From CAZDHT01 sp964505325 (GTDB lineage Bacteria > Planctomycetota > PUPC01), in the NCBI GenBank assembly GCA_964505325.1, contig CAZDHT010000015.1, positions 1-39,933 of the forward strand: a DNA stretch of 39,933 nt. Direction: 5' to 3'. The notes under the pieces are model-generated. The model had not been told where the DNA came from. It was given only the letters and a program-made list of their open reading frames with translations, and ran no database searches. The position numbers were made by a program, and so were the translations under genes. The number at the start of each line of letters is the position of its first letter. Positions within the stretch are counted from its first letter, which is position 1. Positions 23,868-31,802 of the stretch are shown here, one piece after another.

Positions 23868-24902
23868 CTAGAGGAGACCTTCGTTCGCCAAGCTGGTGAA
23901 GCCGTCCTCGCTGACAATGACATGGTCCAGCACGCGTATGCCGATCACGTCGCCGGTCTGCTTCAGCCGCCCGGTGATTTCGACGTCTTCCCGGCTGGCC
24001 GTGGTGTCGCCGGAAGGGTGGTTGTGCACGAAGATGACCGAAGCGGCTGAGTTGCGGATGGCGGGCTCGAACGCTTCGCGCGGATGCACGATGCTCTGAG
24101 TCAAGCTGCCCTGGGAGACGGTCACGTCGCGGATCAGCCGGTTCTTGGCGTCCAGCAACATCACGACGAACGTTTCGCGTTTCTCTCTGCCGAGTTTCAT
24201 CTTGTAGCGTTCGAACACCGCCTGAGGGTTCAGGAAGGCGCCGGGCTTGGCCGCCTCGGGCCGGCTCCCGAATCGCCGGGCGATTTCGAAGGCGGCCTTG
24301 ATGGATGCGGCCTTGGCTTCGCCAATGGCGGGAATCTGGGTGAGTTGCGCCGGAGAGCACTCGGCGAGCGCCCGGAAGCCGCCGAACTTGACCAACAGGT
24401 TGCGTGCGACCTCCACCGCGCTGACGTCCGGGATCCCACTGCGGATGATGATGGCAAGGAGCTCGGCGTCGGTGAGGTTCTTTTCGCCCAGTTTTGCCAG
24501 TCGCTCGCGCGGCCGTTCACCCTCCGGCAACTGCGGAATCGTGGGCTTCTTGGAGAAGAAGGCGCATTTCTCGGCCAGAGGACATCGGTTGCACTGGGGT
24601 GTCTTGCCACAGACGGCGGTGGCGAGTCGGCCGTCGTCCTTGCAGTACGCGGTGAGGACGGCCTTGGCTCGGTTTCCGTCGGTACCGGTCGTGTGTGATA
24701 TGGTCTTGACGACGGCGAGGACGGTCTCGCTTGCCGTCGCGCCGGTCTTGCCGCGCGGCACGACGCCCAGCCTGCGGAAAAACCGGCGCACGTCCTTGTC
24801 GTCACAGAACGTTTCCGACGCGACGAGAGAGTGGTCGGGGACAAACGCGGAGAGCTTCTCCTCGATGGCTGGGTAGCTGTGGGCCAGTTCCCCGGGGGTC
24901 AT
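23868..24902 (-). CDS. radC: RadC-family JAMM protein with N-terminal cysteine-cluster domain
   Basis: A 344-residue protein. The C-terminal 220 residues are a normal RadC/UPF0758: RPRERLAKLGEKNLTDAELL, helix-hairpin-helix (LTQIPAIGEAKAASIKAA) and the JAMM zinc motif VHNHPSGD (293-299). The first 125 residues are extra. They contain CGKTPQCNRCPLAEKC (Cys 98, 104, 107, 113), a Cx5Cx2Cx5C pattern close to the Cx6Cx2Cx5C [4Fe-4S] loop of endonuclease III, preceded by helical sequence (SETVLAVVKTISHTTG). Typical RadC proteins are about 220-230 residues. ATG with GGAG; good promoter upstream. Confidence 0.88.
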   Translation of the reverse strand: MTPGELAHSYPAIEEKLSAFVPDHSLVASETFCDDKDVRRFFRRLGVVPRGKTGATASETVLAVVKTISHTTGTDGNRAKAVLTAYCKDDGRLATAVCGKTPQCNRCPLAEKCAFFSKKPTIPQLPEGERPRERLAKLGEKNLTDAELLAIIIRSGIPDVSAVEVARNLLVKFGGFRALAECSPAQLTQIPAIGEAKAASIKAAFEIARRFGSRPEAAKPGAFLNPQAVFERYKMKLGREKRETFVVMLLDAKNRLIRDVTVSQGSLTQSIVHPREAFEPAIRNSAASVIFVHNHPSGDTTASREDVEITGRLKQTGDVIGIRVLDHVIVSEDGFTSLANEGLL

Positions 24903-24915
24903 CTGTACACTCCGC

Positions 24916-24939
24916 GACCTCGGTCTTGACCTCGGTCTT
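24916..24939 (-). repeat. 12-bp tandem repeat in the radC leader
   Basis: AAGACCGAGGTC occurs twice head to tail on the minus strand, between the promoter and the radC start. Each unit has GACC/GGTC arms. A candidate regulator site just after the transcription start. Confidence 0.5.
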
Positions 24940-24943
24940 GGTG

Positions 24944-24972
24944 ATTCTAGCGGCGCGGCCGGAGGCTGTCAA
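24944..24972 (-). promoter_or_regulatory. Promoter of the radC-DUF3604-argJ operon
   Basis: Minus-strand TTGACA (24967-24972), 17-base spacer, TAGAAT (24944-24949). One of the best promoters in the window. Confidence 0.75.
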
Positions 24973-25102
24973 GCGGGGCGGAGCGGGCGTTTTTCTGCTG
25001 CAAAGTTTGATGCTAAACTCGTCCTTCAGCTTACCGATAACTCCCTAGCGGCGGGATTCATGGCATTTGGCGTGAGGACGACCCCTGTCAGCAGGGCGGA
25101 AC

Positions 25103-25936
25103 GTGTCAGATACGTCTGATCCAACTCAGGTGAGCGAGTCCAGTCGCCCCGGCTCTTGGCCCGAGATGCCCGAGATGCCCGAGGTCCGGATGCTGCTCTC
25201 GCTGCGCAGCCACGAGTCGCGGATGCGCCGGCGGCTGGCGCTGTCTGACGAACTGTGCAGCTCACTGGAAACGCTCTGTCGCGCCGCGCGGGCGCTCAGT
25301 TCGTCGGGGCTGGGCATCGCGAAGAACGACATCGACACCTGCATCCGGAAGGCGCCCGCCTCCGCCCACACTATTTGCGCGATGATCCGTGACGTTGCCG
25401 CCGCCATGAACCACGTGTCGGAGCTCGTCGAGTTCGACGTGCAAGATGACATCGGGGCGCCGAGCCTCTCGGTGGACAGCCCGGTCGTGCCGGTGATCCG
25501 CACAGCGCTCTTCCATGCTATTGACGAACACACGCGTCTGCGGTCTTGGCAGGACGTGGCGTGGATCGGCCTGGCCTGCGATTCGCAGCACCGGTTCGAG
25601 TTCCGCTGGTCGGCCGCGATGGAGTGCGTCCAGAAGTACCCGAAGAAGGCGTACCCGGCGTTGCGTCCTGTGGTGTTGCTCGCCCGCCGCATTGCCGACG
25701 AGGCGATGGCGCTTCTCGACCCGCTGACCGGGCCCATCGCGGAGGAGCGCGCCGCATCGTACTCGATCGCCAAGAAGCTGCGGGCGCAGATTGATCACGT
25801 CCGGTCGGTGGTCAACAGCAAGTGTGACGCGCTGGAAAGCGAGATGCGGTCGGTTCAGAGCGCTATCATCAAGGCGCAAAGCCAGACGATGTCACTGGTG
25901 AAGAACCTGTCGAATATCGGGCGGACGGGGAGCTGA
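25103..25936 (+). CDS. Hypothetical protein, helical
   Basis: A 277-residue protein that I do not recognise. It starts with a Ser/Pro-rich segment (about 1-25) and then long helices, the last (about 205-270) a likely coiled coil (SVVNSKCDALESEMRSVQSA). No signal peptide or membrane segment. The start GTG at 25103 has only a weak purine-rich site. It ends 13 bases before the convergent topoisomerase VI-B gene, so transcription from the two would collide. Its opposite strand is also open in part, which lowers my certainty; the charge pattern still favours this frame. Confidence 0.6.
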   Translation: MSDTSDPTQVSESSRPGSWPEMPEMPEVRMLLSLRSHESRMRRRLALSDELCSSLETLCRAARALSSSGLGIAKNDIDTCIRKAPASAHTICAMIRDVAAAMNHVSELVEFDVQDDIGAPSLSVDSPVVPVIRTALFHAIDEHTRLRSWQDVAWIGLACDSQHRFEFRWSAAMECVQKYPKKAYPALRPVVLLARRIADEAMALLDPLTGPIAEERAASYSIAKKLRAQIDHVRSVVNSKCDALESEMRSVQSAIIKAQSQTMSLVKNLSNIGRTGS

Positions 25937-25949
25937 CGGGACCCGCCGG

Positions 25950-27716
25950 TCACAGCTTGCGGCTCTTCTCGAGGACGTCAGTCAGCACCCGGGTGATCTT
26001 CCTTTCCCCGCGGTCGTTGAGATCCAGTATGTTCCGCAGAGCGTTCGATATGTGGGGGATGTAGGAGCTGATGTAGTCGCGCTTCTTGGCGGCCTCGTGT
26101 TCCCGGCGCCGGCGTTTGATGTGAACCGACATCCGCCGGCCGCATTCCTGCAGCGCCAGCTTGATGTCTTTCACGATCTCGGGGTAATGCGCGATCGCCT
26201 CCTTGCTCTCGGAGGTGAACGGCACCCACACGCTGGCCAAGTGAACCAGGATCACCGCCGGCCCTGCCGGCAGGTTGTTGCCGGACTGGGCAAGTCCGTA
26301 GCTCTTCCACGATGTCTCCGACACGGCCGCCGTGATGGCGCAGGCTCCCTGCTGGTACAGCAGCGGCACACGGTTCGCGTATCGCAACACCTTCACGGAG
26401 CCCTCTTCCGGCAGGCTGCCGCCGTAGGCGATTCCGACCTCGACAAGGAACGGGTTTCCGCGGTACACGGAGGGCGAGCGGGTCACCGAGGTGTAGAAGT
26501 CCGCTTCGATCTGCTTCAATCCCTTCAGGATCAGCTCTTCGCCGATGGGCGAGATGCAGTCGGTCGGGGGGTTCATTACCTTGGTGTTCTGAATTGCCTG
26601 CAGCAGCCGGTCGGCCTCCCCCCGCGCGATGCGAGACGGCCGCGCGCGCTCGGCGATCTCGGCCTTTTCGAGGATCTCGCTCGCCACCCGGGAACTGACC
26701 CGCGAAAAGTCGGCCTGGAGGCAGCCCTTGACCGTCCGCGACCTGGTCGAGTGCAGCATCTTGATGAGAATCCCGAGCTCGACACCGTACGGGTGTGGCT
26801 TGATTTCCCGGGCTTCGGGCGGAAGATCTTCGGTCGAGCGCTGGTAGACGCGCTTCTCGCCGTCGGGGGTGGTGTAGGCAATTGACACGTGCGGGTTGGC
26901 GATGGCGGTTTGGTCGATGTACTCGTCGATCGACTGCCGGCCCTTCTGGTACTTCGCTTCCAGGTCGATCTCGACCATCGTGCCGTGGCCGTTGTCCCAG
27001 TCGATCTCGTCATCCTTCTGGATCCGCGGCTCGTTCTTCTGCGTGTCGATGGTGATCTCGTAGTAATGGGCAGGCTTCCTGGGCGCGGTACGCGACGTGA
27101 TCCGCACCGGCTGACCGGTGGTGAGCTGGCCGTACATCCCGGCCGCCGAGATGCCGATGCCCTGCTGGCCGCGCGCCATCTTGAGCCGGTGGAACTTCGA
27201 CCCGTACAGCAGCTTGCCGAAGATGTTCGGGATCTGTTTCTTCACGATGCCCGGGCCGTTATCGCGGACGCGGACGGTGAACCGGTCAGGCTGGTTCGGA
27301 ATCGGCTTGACCTCGATGAGGATTTCGGGCACGATCCCGGCCTCCTCGCACGCGTCCAGCGAGTTGTCAACCGCCTCCTTGATAGTGGTCAGCAGGGCGC
27401 GCCGCGGATTGTCGAATCCGAGCAGGTGCCGGTTCTTCGTGAAGAACTCCGAGATGGAGATGTCGCGCTGGCGTTTGCTCATCGACTCCGCAGTCTCGCG
27501 GGTACGAGGCTTCTCGGGCGTGGGTTCGGGCGCGGCCGGGGCCTTGGCTTTCGCCTTCGTCGTCTTCTTGGCGGGGGGCTTCCTGCGGGTTGCCTGCCGT
27601 TTGGCGGCTTTTCGCTTCGCCGGCGTCTTCGAGACCGGCTTCCGCTTTGCGACCGACTTCTTTCGCGGCCTCGCGCTGCGGGCCTTCTTCCCCAGGGCTG
27701 CCTTTTTCTTCGCCAT
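25950..27716 (-). CDS. top6B: DNA topoisomerase VI subunit B
   Basis: A 588-residue GHKL ATPase. The Bergerat motifs are present: N box EAVDNSLDACEE (from E114), G1 VRDNGPGIV (152-157), G2 GQQGIGIS (183-190) and the transducer Lys in TSESKEAIA (about K505). The C-terminal segment SYIPHISNALRNIL is typical of Top6B. With Top6A it would relax and decatenate DNA using ATP, but no Top6A is in the window. The first 80 residues are a Lys/Ala/Arg/Pro-rich tail like histone H1, absent in archaeal Top6B. The ATG at 27716 was chosen over an upstream GTG (27755) that overlaps the predicted promoter start; GAGAGG lies close before it. Confidence 0.9.
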   Translation of the reverse strand: MAKKKAALGKKARSARPRKKSVAKRKPVSKTPAKRKAAKRQATRRKPPAKKTTKAKAKAPAAPEPTPEKPRTRETAESMSKRQRDISISEFFTKNRHLLGFDNPRRALLTTIKEAVDNSLDACEEAGIVPEILIEVKPIPNQPDRFTVRVRDNGPGIVKKQIPNIFGKLLYGSKFHRLKMARGQQGIGISAAGMYGQLTTGQPVRITSRTAPRKPAHYYEITIDTQKNEPRIQKDDEIDWDNGHGTMVEIDLEAKYQKGRQSIDEYIDQTAIANPHVSIAYTTPDGEKRVYQRSTEDLPPEAREIKPHPYGVELGILIKMLHSTRSRTVKGCLQADFSRVSSRVASEILEKAEIAERARPSRIARGEADRLLQAIQNTKVMNPPTDCISPIGEELILKGLKQIEADFYTSVTRSPSVYRGNPFLVEVGIAYGGSLPEEGSVKVLRYANRVPLLYQQGACAITAAVSETSWKSYGLAQSGNNLPAGPAVILVHLASVWVPFTSESKEAIAHYPEIVKDIKLALQECGRRMSVHIKRRRREHEAAKKRDYISSYIPHISNALRNILDLNDRGERKITRVLTDVLEKSRKL

Positions 27717-27765
27717 GCGCCTCTCGAGTTCAACTGCGGTAAGACAAATCGACACCTCGCATAAC

Positions 27766-27805
27766 CCATTCTACCAAACGAGGCGGGATACCTTCAACGC
27801 GCACT
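27766..27805 (-). promoter_or_regulatory. Promoter of top6B; copy A of a 40-bp duplicated element
   Basis: Minus-strand TTGAAG (27792-27797), 18-base spacer, TAGAAT (27768-27773). The 14 bases at one end and the 15 at the other are identical to copy B at 28684-28723, while the 11 in the middle differ, so more than the hexamers is conserved. It lies in the 366-base gap 27717-28082, which also contains the double hairpin at 27880-27939 and no gene. Confidence 0.6.
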
Positions 27806-27879
27806 GGGAGTGCGAGTGGATACTCTGAACGCGGGGAAACCCGCCCGCCCCTGTCCAAGCCCGTCACCGCCCACAAACC

Positions 27880-27939
27880 GTGGCACGGCCATCTTGGCCG
27901 TGTCGGAAACACGGAACACGGGCAGGATGCCCGTGCCAC
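27880..27939. repeat. REP-like double hairpin
   Basis: Two arms (27880-27902 and 27917-27939) are inverted copies with 20 of 23 bases matching. Each arm is also its own hairpin with an 8-bp stem, CACGGCCA/TGGCCGTG and CACGGGCA/TGCCCGTG. Such pairs of short hairpins are a dispersed repeat type of planctomycete-like genomes. It produces Cys-rich spurious translations that are not a gene. Confidence 0.7.
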
Positions 27940-28082
27940 CTCAAGAGCTGCCCGAGCAAGCACTTCGACAGCCCGGACTGGAAATAGCCACTCTGGGAGT
28001 GCGGTGTCCCCCCGTGCGCTTCCGGCCGGCAACTCCTCTTCTGGGCACCGGTTCCATACGCCCCGCTCAGGCTCGCGATGGA

Positions 28083-28649
28083 TCAATCGTGGTACCATTC
28101 ACCGGTGACCGGGTCGTAAGCCCACCAACTGAACGAGAGGCGAAACTGCCCGTCACTTCGTTCGTAGTGCAGATCGCACGACCGGCCACCCACGAGCACT
28201 TCCCTCGGCAACGGCTTCGTGATCTCGTCAAGTGTCTCGGGGTATGCGCCGGTCTCCTTCCGATACGCCTCGACCTCTCTCACGACGCAGTTTGCCAGCT
28301 CCTGACTTTGCCCCAGCTCGCTCTGGAAGCGGTGCCACCCTATTTGGTGCGCCCCGACCGGCGCGCCCACGGCGACAACAAAGAGGAGGAGGATAATCCC
28401 GAACCACCTGGGTCTTCCTGAAAGGTGTACTGCGTACCACGCGAGCACGAACAGAGCCCCAACGGCGCAAAGAGTCGCGGGCCAGAAGACAAATGGGAAG
28501 ACGATCGCAGGGAACCAGTTGCCCGTCCGGGCGTCAGCGTAGCACGCCCACGAAAAGATCACGATGAACGCGATCAACACGACGACAAGCGCCCGGAAGA
28601 TCTGCAGCCCGGCTCTCTTGTCGCCCTCTGCCGCGGGCTTCATAAGCAT
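28083..28649 (-). CDS. Membrane protein with C-terminal soluble domain
   Basis: A 188-residue protein. Hydrophobic stretches at about 19-37, 47-76 (probably two helices) and 82-102 are followed by a soluble domain (105-188). That domain, with EAYRKETGAYPETLDEITKP and ending FSWWAYDPVTGEWYHD, resembles the globular part of a pseudopilin-like or periplasmic protein, but the family is not recognised. Starts at 28649 or the second ATG at 28643 are both possible; Shine-Dalgarno is weak. Its promoter (28684-28723) is a near copy of the top6B promoter. Confidence 0.7.
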   Translation of the reverse strand: MLMKPAAEGDKRAGLQIFRALVVVLIAFIVIFSWACYADARTGNWFPAIVFPFVFWPATLCAVGALFVLAWYAVHLSGRPRWFGIILLLFVVAVGAPVGAHQIGWHRFQSELGQSQELANCVVREVEAYRKETGAYPETLDEITKPLPREVLVGGRSCDLHYERSDGQFRLSFSWWAYDPVTGEWYHD

Positions 28650-28683
28650 GACCCAACCATCCGCTGGGAACGCTACGCCACCT

Positions 28684-28723
28684 CCATTCTACCAAACCGG
28701 CACGCACGCCTTCAACGCGCACT
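28684..28723 (-). promoter_or_regulatory. Promoter of the 28649 gene; copy B of the 40-bp element
   Basis: Minus-strand TTGAAG (28710-28715), 18-base spacer, TAGAAT (28686-28691). It overlaps the last codons and stop of the upstream membrane-protein gene. Compare copy A at 27766-27805. Confidence 0.6.
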
Positions 28724-29053
28724 AGCGCCGCCGGCCGCGGGCGCCTTTTTCTTCGACGGCAGCGCCAGTTGAACCGCGAGGAAGACCCCGGACGCCAGGA
28801 CGAGGATCGGGACGAGCAGGACAAAGGCGAAGTAGGCCACAACGTAGAGCCCTGCGAGGACGACCGGGAACACGCTGCTCCTGCCCTCTGTCGGCCAGGT
28901 CCCCGAGATGACGGTGGTGTACTCCCTGAGCCCGGCGGCGTGACACGACAGGAACACCCCGGCGATGATCGCCGCCCAGATCAGGAGCCCGCCCGGAGAA
29001 AACGATGACCAGCCGAGAGATCGGCGGAACCAGCTCTTCGATTTCGCGGTCAC
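28712..29053 (-). CDS. Small membrane protein, two to three helices
   Basis: A 113-residue protein with membrane segments at about 22-41 and 62-97, and a basic C-terminal tail (SKKKAPAAGG). No family recognised. The GTG start overlaps the stop of the upstream gene as GTGA, so translation is coupled to the toroid protein at 29050-30285 and the two probably act together at the membrane. Confidence 0.65.
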   Translation of the reverse strand: MTAKSKSWFRRSLGWSSFSPGGLLIWAAIIAGVFLSCHAAGLREYTTVISGTWPTEGRSSVFPVVLAGLYVVAYFAFVLLVPILVLASGVFLAVQLALPSKKKAPAAGGASAR

Positions 29054-30285
29054 CGTCCGACTCCTTCCCGCACCTTCTGCCAAAGCGGTCCGAGCACCGT
29101 CGAGTACAGGATCACCGCATCGCCAACCTGGTTGCCGGCGCAGAACTTCAGGGCGCCGTTCCTCTCCAGCGGGAAGCCGGCGAACCGGAGTGAGGTCAGC
29201 AGTCGGGACAGGAACGCTCGATCTTCGAACGCGCTCGCCGCCAGGAGCGCCAACCCGCTGGAAGCCGGGCTGGCCCCCAGGATCGGGACGACCGGCCCCG
29301 AGTCGACGTCCATCGGCCCCGTCCACGACGCCGGCCACTCGCGGGCGTAGCCGAACCCGAACGCGCTCCGACCGAGCTCTTTTTTTGCCCGGTCGTATTG
29401 GTCGCGTGCGAATTCCTCATCCACGAGCTGAAGGCAGTGCGCGGCCATCCAGATGGAAGAACCCTCGGGCCCGTACTTGTGCGAGCCGTCGAACGTGCAG
29501 GCCGCGACCAGGAGCCCCGTGCGAGGATCGACGAGCCTTCGCTTGGCCACGTCGAGCCACCGGCCGATGAAGTCCGAATGGTCCGTCCCGTCCAGCACGT
29601 CCGCGATGCGAATCGCCGCAAGCGCGACGGTGTTGCAGAACGTCCAGCACTCGTTCGGGTAGCTCTCTGCGGACAGGACGGGGCTCCGGCGCATGTACTC
29701 CACCATCACCGTGACGCGCTGGGTGAGGAGCTGCCTGTACTCCGGTTTCTCCGCCAGCATGCGCCGCGCGCCGAGCATCAGCGCGATCTCGCCGTCGATG
29801 AACAGGCTCCGCGGCGGCTGCGACACGAAGACGCCTCCGCGCACGTAGTCCATCAAGAAGAAACCGATTCCTTTCTCGCTCTCCAGCCTGAGCGTGTCGT
29901 CGATGATCCGGTCGATCGCCGCCAGGTACTGTTCCTTCGCGGCCGGCTGGCGCAGGCCCATGTTGGTGAGGGCGAGCACGAGAAACGTCCGGCCCATGAA
30001 ATCCCACTCGGGGTTGCTGCCCCGCATCTTATCGAGCTCTTCCGCGTGCAGTTGGGGGTCGGCCCAGAACGCCAGATGCCGTTTGGCGAGCGCCCGCGCT
30101 TCCGGCGGGATGCCTTTGGTGTCGCCGTAATCCTCGAGGTGTGGAGCGAAGAACAAGTGCACGCAAGGAATCCATACACACGCCGCAATCAGCAGCGACA
30201 CCGCAGCAAGCGCGACCCGCCGCCTGAGCGGGACAGACGTCGCCGAAAACGCTCTGCTGATGCCGTTGGCCGCGCCTTCACTCAT
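29050..30285 (-). CDS. Membrane-anchored helical-toroid protein, possibly linalool dehydratase-isomerase-like
   Basis: A 411-residue protein: short cytosolic N-terminus, one membrane helix (about 24-46), then a large domain of repeating helix pairs. Segments such as YGPEGSSIWMAAHCLQLVDE and GPMDVDSGPVVPILGAS recall the (alpha/alpha)6 toroid of linalool dehydratase-isomerase-like and other toroid proteins. Catalytic residues cannot be assigned. ATG at 30285, weak ribosome site. It overlaps the following small membrane protein. Confidence 0.55.
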   Translation of the reverse strand: MSEGAANGISRAFSATSVPLRRRVALAAVSLLIAACVWIPCVHLFFAPHLEDYGDTKGIPPEARALAKRHLAFWADPQLHAEELDKMRGSNPEWDFMGRTFLVLALTNMGLRQPAAKEQYLAAIDRIIDDTLRLESEKGIGFFLMDYVRGGVFVSQPPRSLFIDGEIALMLGARRMLAEKPEYRQLLTQRVTVMVEYMRRSPVLSAESYPNECWTFCNTVALAAIRIADVLDGTDHSDFIGRWLDVAKRRLVDPRTGLLVAACTFDGSHKYGPEGSSIWMAAHCLQLVDEEFARDQYDRAKKELGRSAFGFGYAREWPASWTGPMDVDSGPVVPILGASPASSGLALLAASAFEDRAFLSRLLTSLRFAGFPLERNGALKFCAGNQVGDAVILYSTVLGPLWQKVREGVGR

Positions 30286-30396
30286 TGCTCGTCACCGTCT
30301 TGCTCTCCAAACTCGCGCTGACGAGGAAAATAATGCTTGGACACCTTGTACAGGATCAAGACGGACTCCCTGAACAGGACTCCACTCCACGCAATT

Positions 30397-30402
30397 ATTC
30401 TA
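30397..30402 (-). promoter_or_regulatory. Possible -10 box for the toroid protein operon
   Basis: Minus-strand TAGAAT, the same -10 sequence used by several other promoters here, about 112 bases upstream of 30285. No good -35 box. The rest of 30286-30475 shows nothing I can support as a gene. Confidence 0.35.
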
Positions 30403-30475
30403 CCACGCCGTCGTGAAGAACGATGTTTGACTTCCGGGCAGGCGCTCCCATGCTCCCGTGCTCCCACGCGCCCTC

Positions 30476-31732
30476 TTACCCTCTTCTTCTCTCCCAGCTC
30501 AGGCCGGCCATTTTGTGGGAGATCACTTGTGGGTTTTCCTTGCGGCGGACGAGGCGCGCCCAGGTGAGAACGCGCTCGCCGTAGCGGTCGCGGATGCGGT
30601 CGGCGGCCTGGATCATTCCGTCGTACTTGCGCCAGTACTTTCGGTCCAGCAGGCTGAGCTGGGCGCCGCTCTGCTCGTCGGCCAGGCCGGACACGCTGAC
30701 CCCGAGCAGGCGGACGGGCACCTGGTACTTCGGGCTGCGGAGACGCTGGCAAAGGAAGATGTCGCGCGCCGTCTCGTATATTTGCTTATCGCGGTCGATG
30801 TGGATGGGCAGGGTCCGGGCACGGGTGATGGTGGTAAAGTCGTGGAGCCGGATGGTCACCGTGACGGTTCTGCCGCGCTGTTCGTTTTCGCGGAGCCGGC
30901 GGCCGACCTTGGAGGACAGCCCGAGCAGCACCCGCAGCAGATGGTCCCGGTCATCCGAGTCGCGGAGGAGGGTGTAGCTGTTCCCGACGGACTTCGGCGG
31001 CGGGGTGTCGGCCTCGGCAACAACGGGCGTGGGGTCGCGCCCGTTTGACGCCTCGTGCAGGTAGAGGCCGTAGACGCCGAAGAGCCGGTGGAGCACGTCC
31101 TGCGGCACGGCGGCGAGTTCACCGATGGTGGTTATGCCGAGTTGTGCGAGCTTCGGCTCGGTGCGGGCGCCCACGCCGAACAGTTTAGTGACCGGCATCG
31201 GGTGGACGCGGGCCGGAATGTCCGCCTCGGTGAGCAGGGTGAGACCGTCCGGCTTTTCGAGTTTTGAGGCCATCTTGGCGAGGGTTTTGTTGGGGCCGAT
31301 GCCGGCGGAAACGGTCAGGCCGAACTCGGCCTTGATGCGCTCCTTGAGCCGCCGGCCGGTTTCCAGTGGGCCGCCGAAGAACTTCGCCGTGTCGGTGATG
31401 TCGAGGAAGCTCTCGTCGATGCTGTAGCGTTCGAGCACGGGCGAGAACTCGCGGCAGACGTCGTTCATGCGGAGCGACGCATAGACGTACTTTTCCGGGT
31501 CGCCTTCGACGTAAATCCCGTTGGGGCATTTGACTCTGGCGATGCCGAGCGGCATTCCGGAGGAGACCCCGTATTTGCGGGCCTCGTAGTTGGCGGCGGC
31601 GACGACCGTCCGCGTGTCACGGTTCCCGCACACCATCACCGGCTTCCCGGCCAGGCTCGGATCACACAACTCTTCGACCGAGGCGAAGAAGGCGTCCATG
31701 TCCACGTGCAATATCAAACGGTTAGGTTCCAT
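30476..31732 (-). CDS. dinB: DNA polymerase IV (Y-family)
   Basis: A 418-residue translesion polymerase. Catalytic acids are in HVDMDAFFASVE (D11) and RYSIDESFLDIT (D106, E107); the helix-hairpin-helix and little-finger domains follow. Near the C-terminus EQSGAQLSLLDRK contains a sliding-clamp motif (QLSLL). The ATG at 31732 was chosen because homology begins there; the frame upstream runs into the methyltransferase gene. It makes error-prone copies past lesions and is probably SOS-controlled, since lexA lies upstream on the same strand with the restriction cassette between them. Confidence 0.94.
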   Translation of the reverse strand: MEPNRLILHVDMDAFFASVEELCDPSLAGKPVMVCGNRDTRTVVAAANYEARKYGVSSGMPLGIARVKCPNGIYVEGDPEKYVYASLRMNDVCREFSPVLERYSIDESFLDITDTAKFFGGPLETGRRLKERIKAEFGLTVSAGIGPNKTLAKMASKLEKPDGLTLLTEADIPARVHPMPVTKLFGVGARTEPKLAQLGITTIGELAAVPQDVLHRLFGVYGLYLHEASNGRDPTPVVAEADTPPPKSVGNSYTLLRDSDDRDHLLRVLLGLSSKVGRRLRENEQRGRTVTVTIRLHDFTTITRARTLPIHIDRDKQIYETARDIFLCQRLRSPKYQVPVRLLGVSVSGLADEQSGAQLSLLDRKYWRKYDGMIQAADRIRDRYGERVLTWARLVRRKENPQVISHKMAGLSWERRRG

Positions 31733-31802
31733 TTCCGCCCTTTCCAGCCCGAAAACCACGTCGAGAAGTTTTTTTGCGAAACAAAGCCATTTTGAAAGGG
31801 AG

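Noticed and set aside
27730..28098. A minus-strand open frame rich in Cys and Pro
   Set aside because: It is the translation of the double hairpin repeat at 27880-27939 and its flanks, and has no ribosome site.
30282..30475. Possible small protein ending RESVLILYKVSKHYFPRQRE before the toroid gene
   Set aside because: The end looks somewhat protein-like and overlaps the next start, but no start codon with a ribosome site was found, and the frame upstream overlaps dinB in antisense style.
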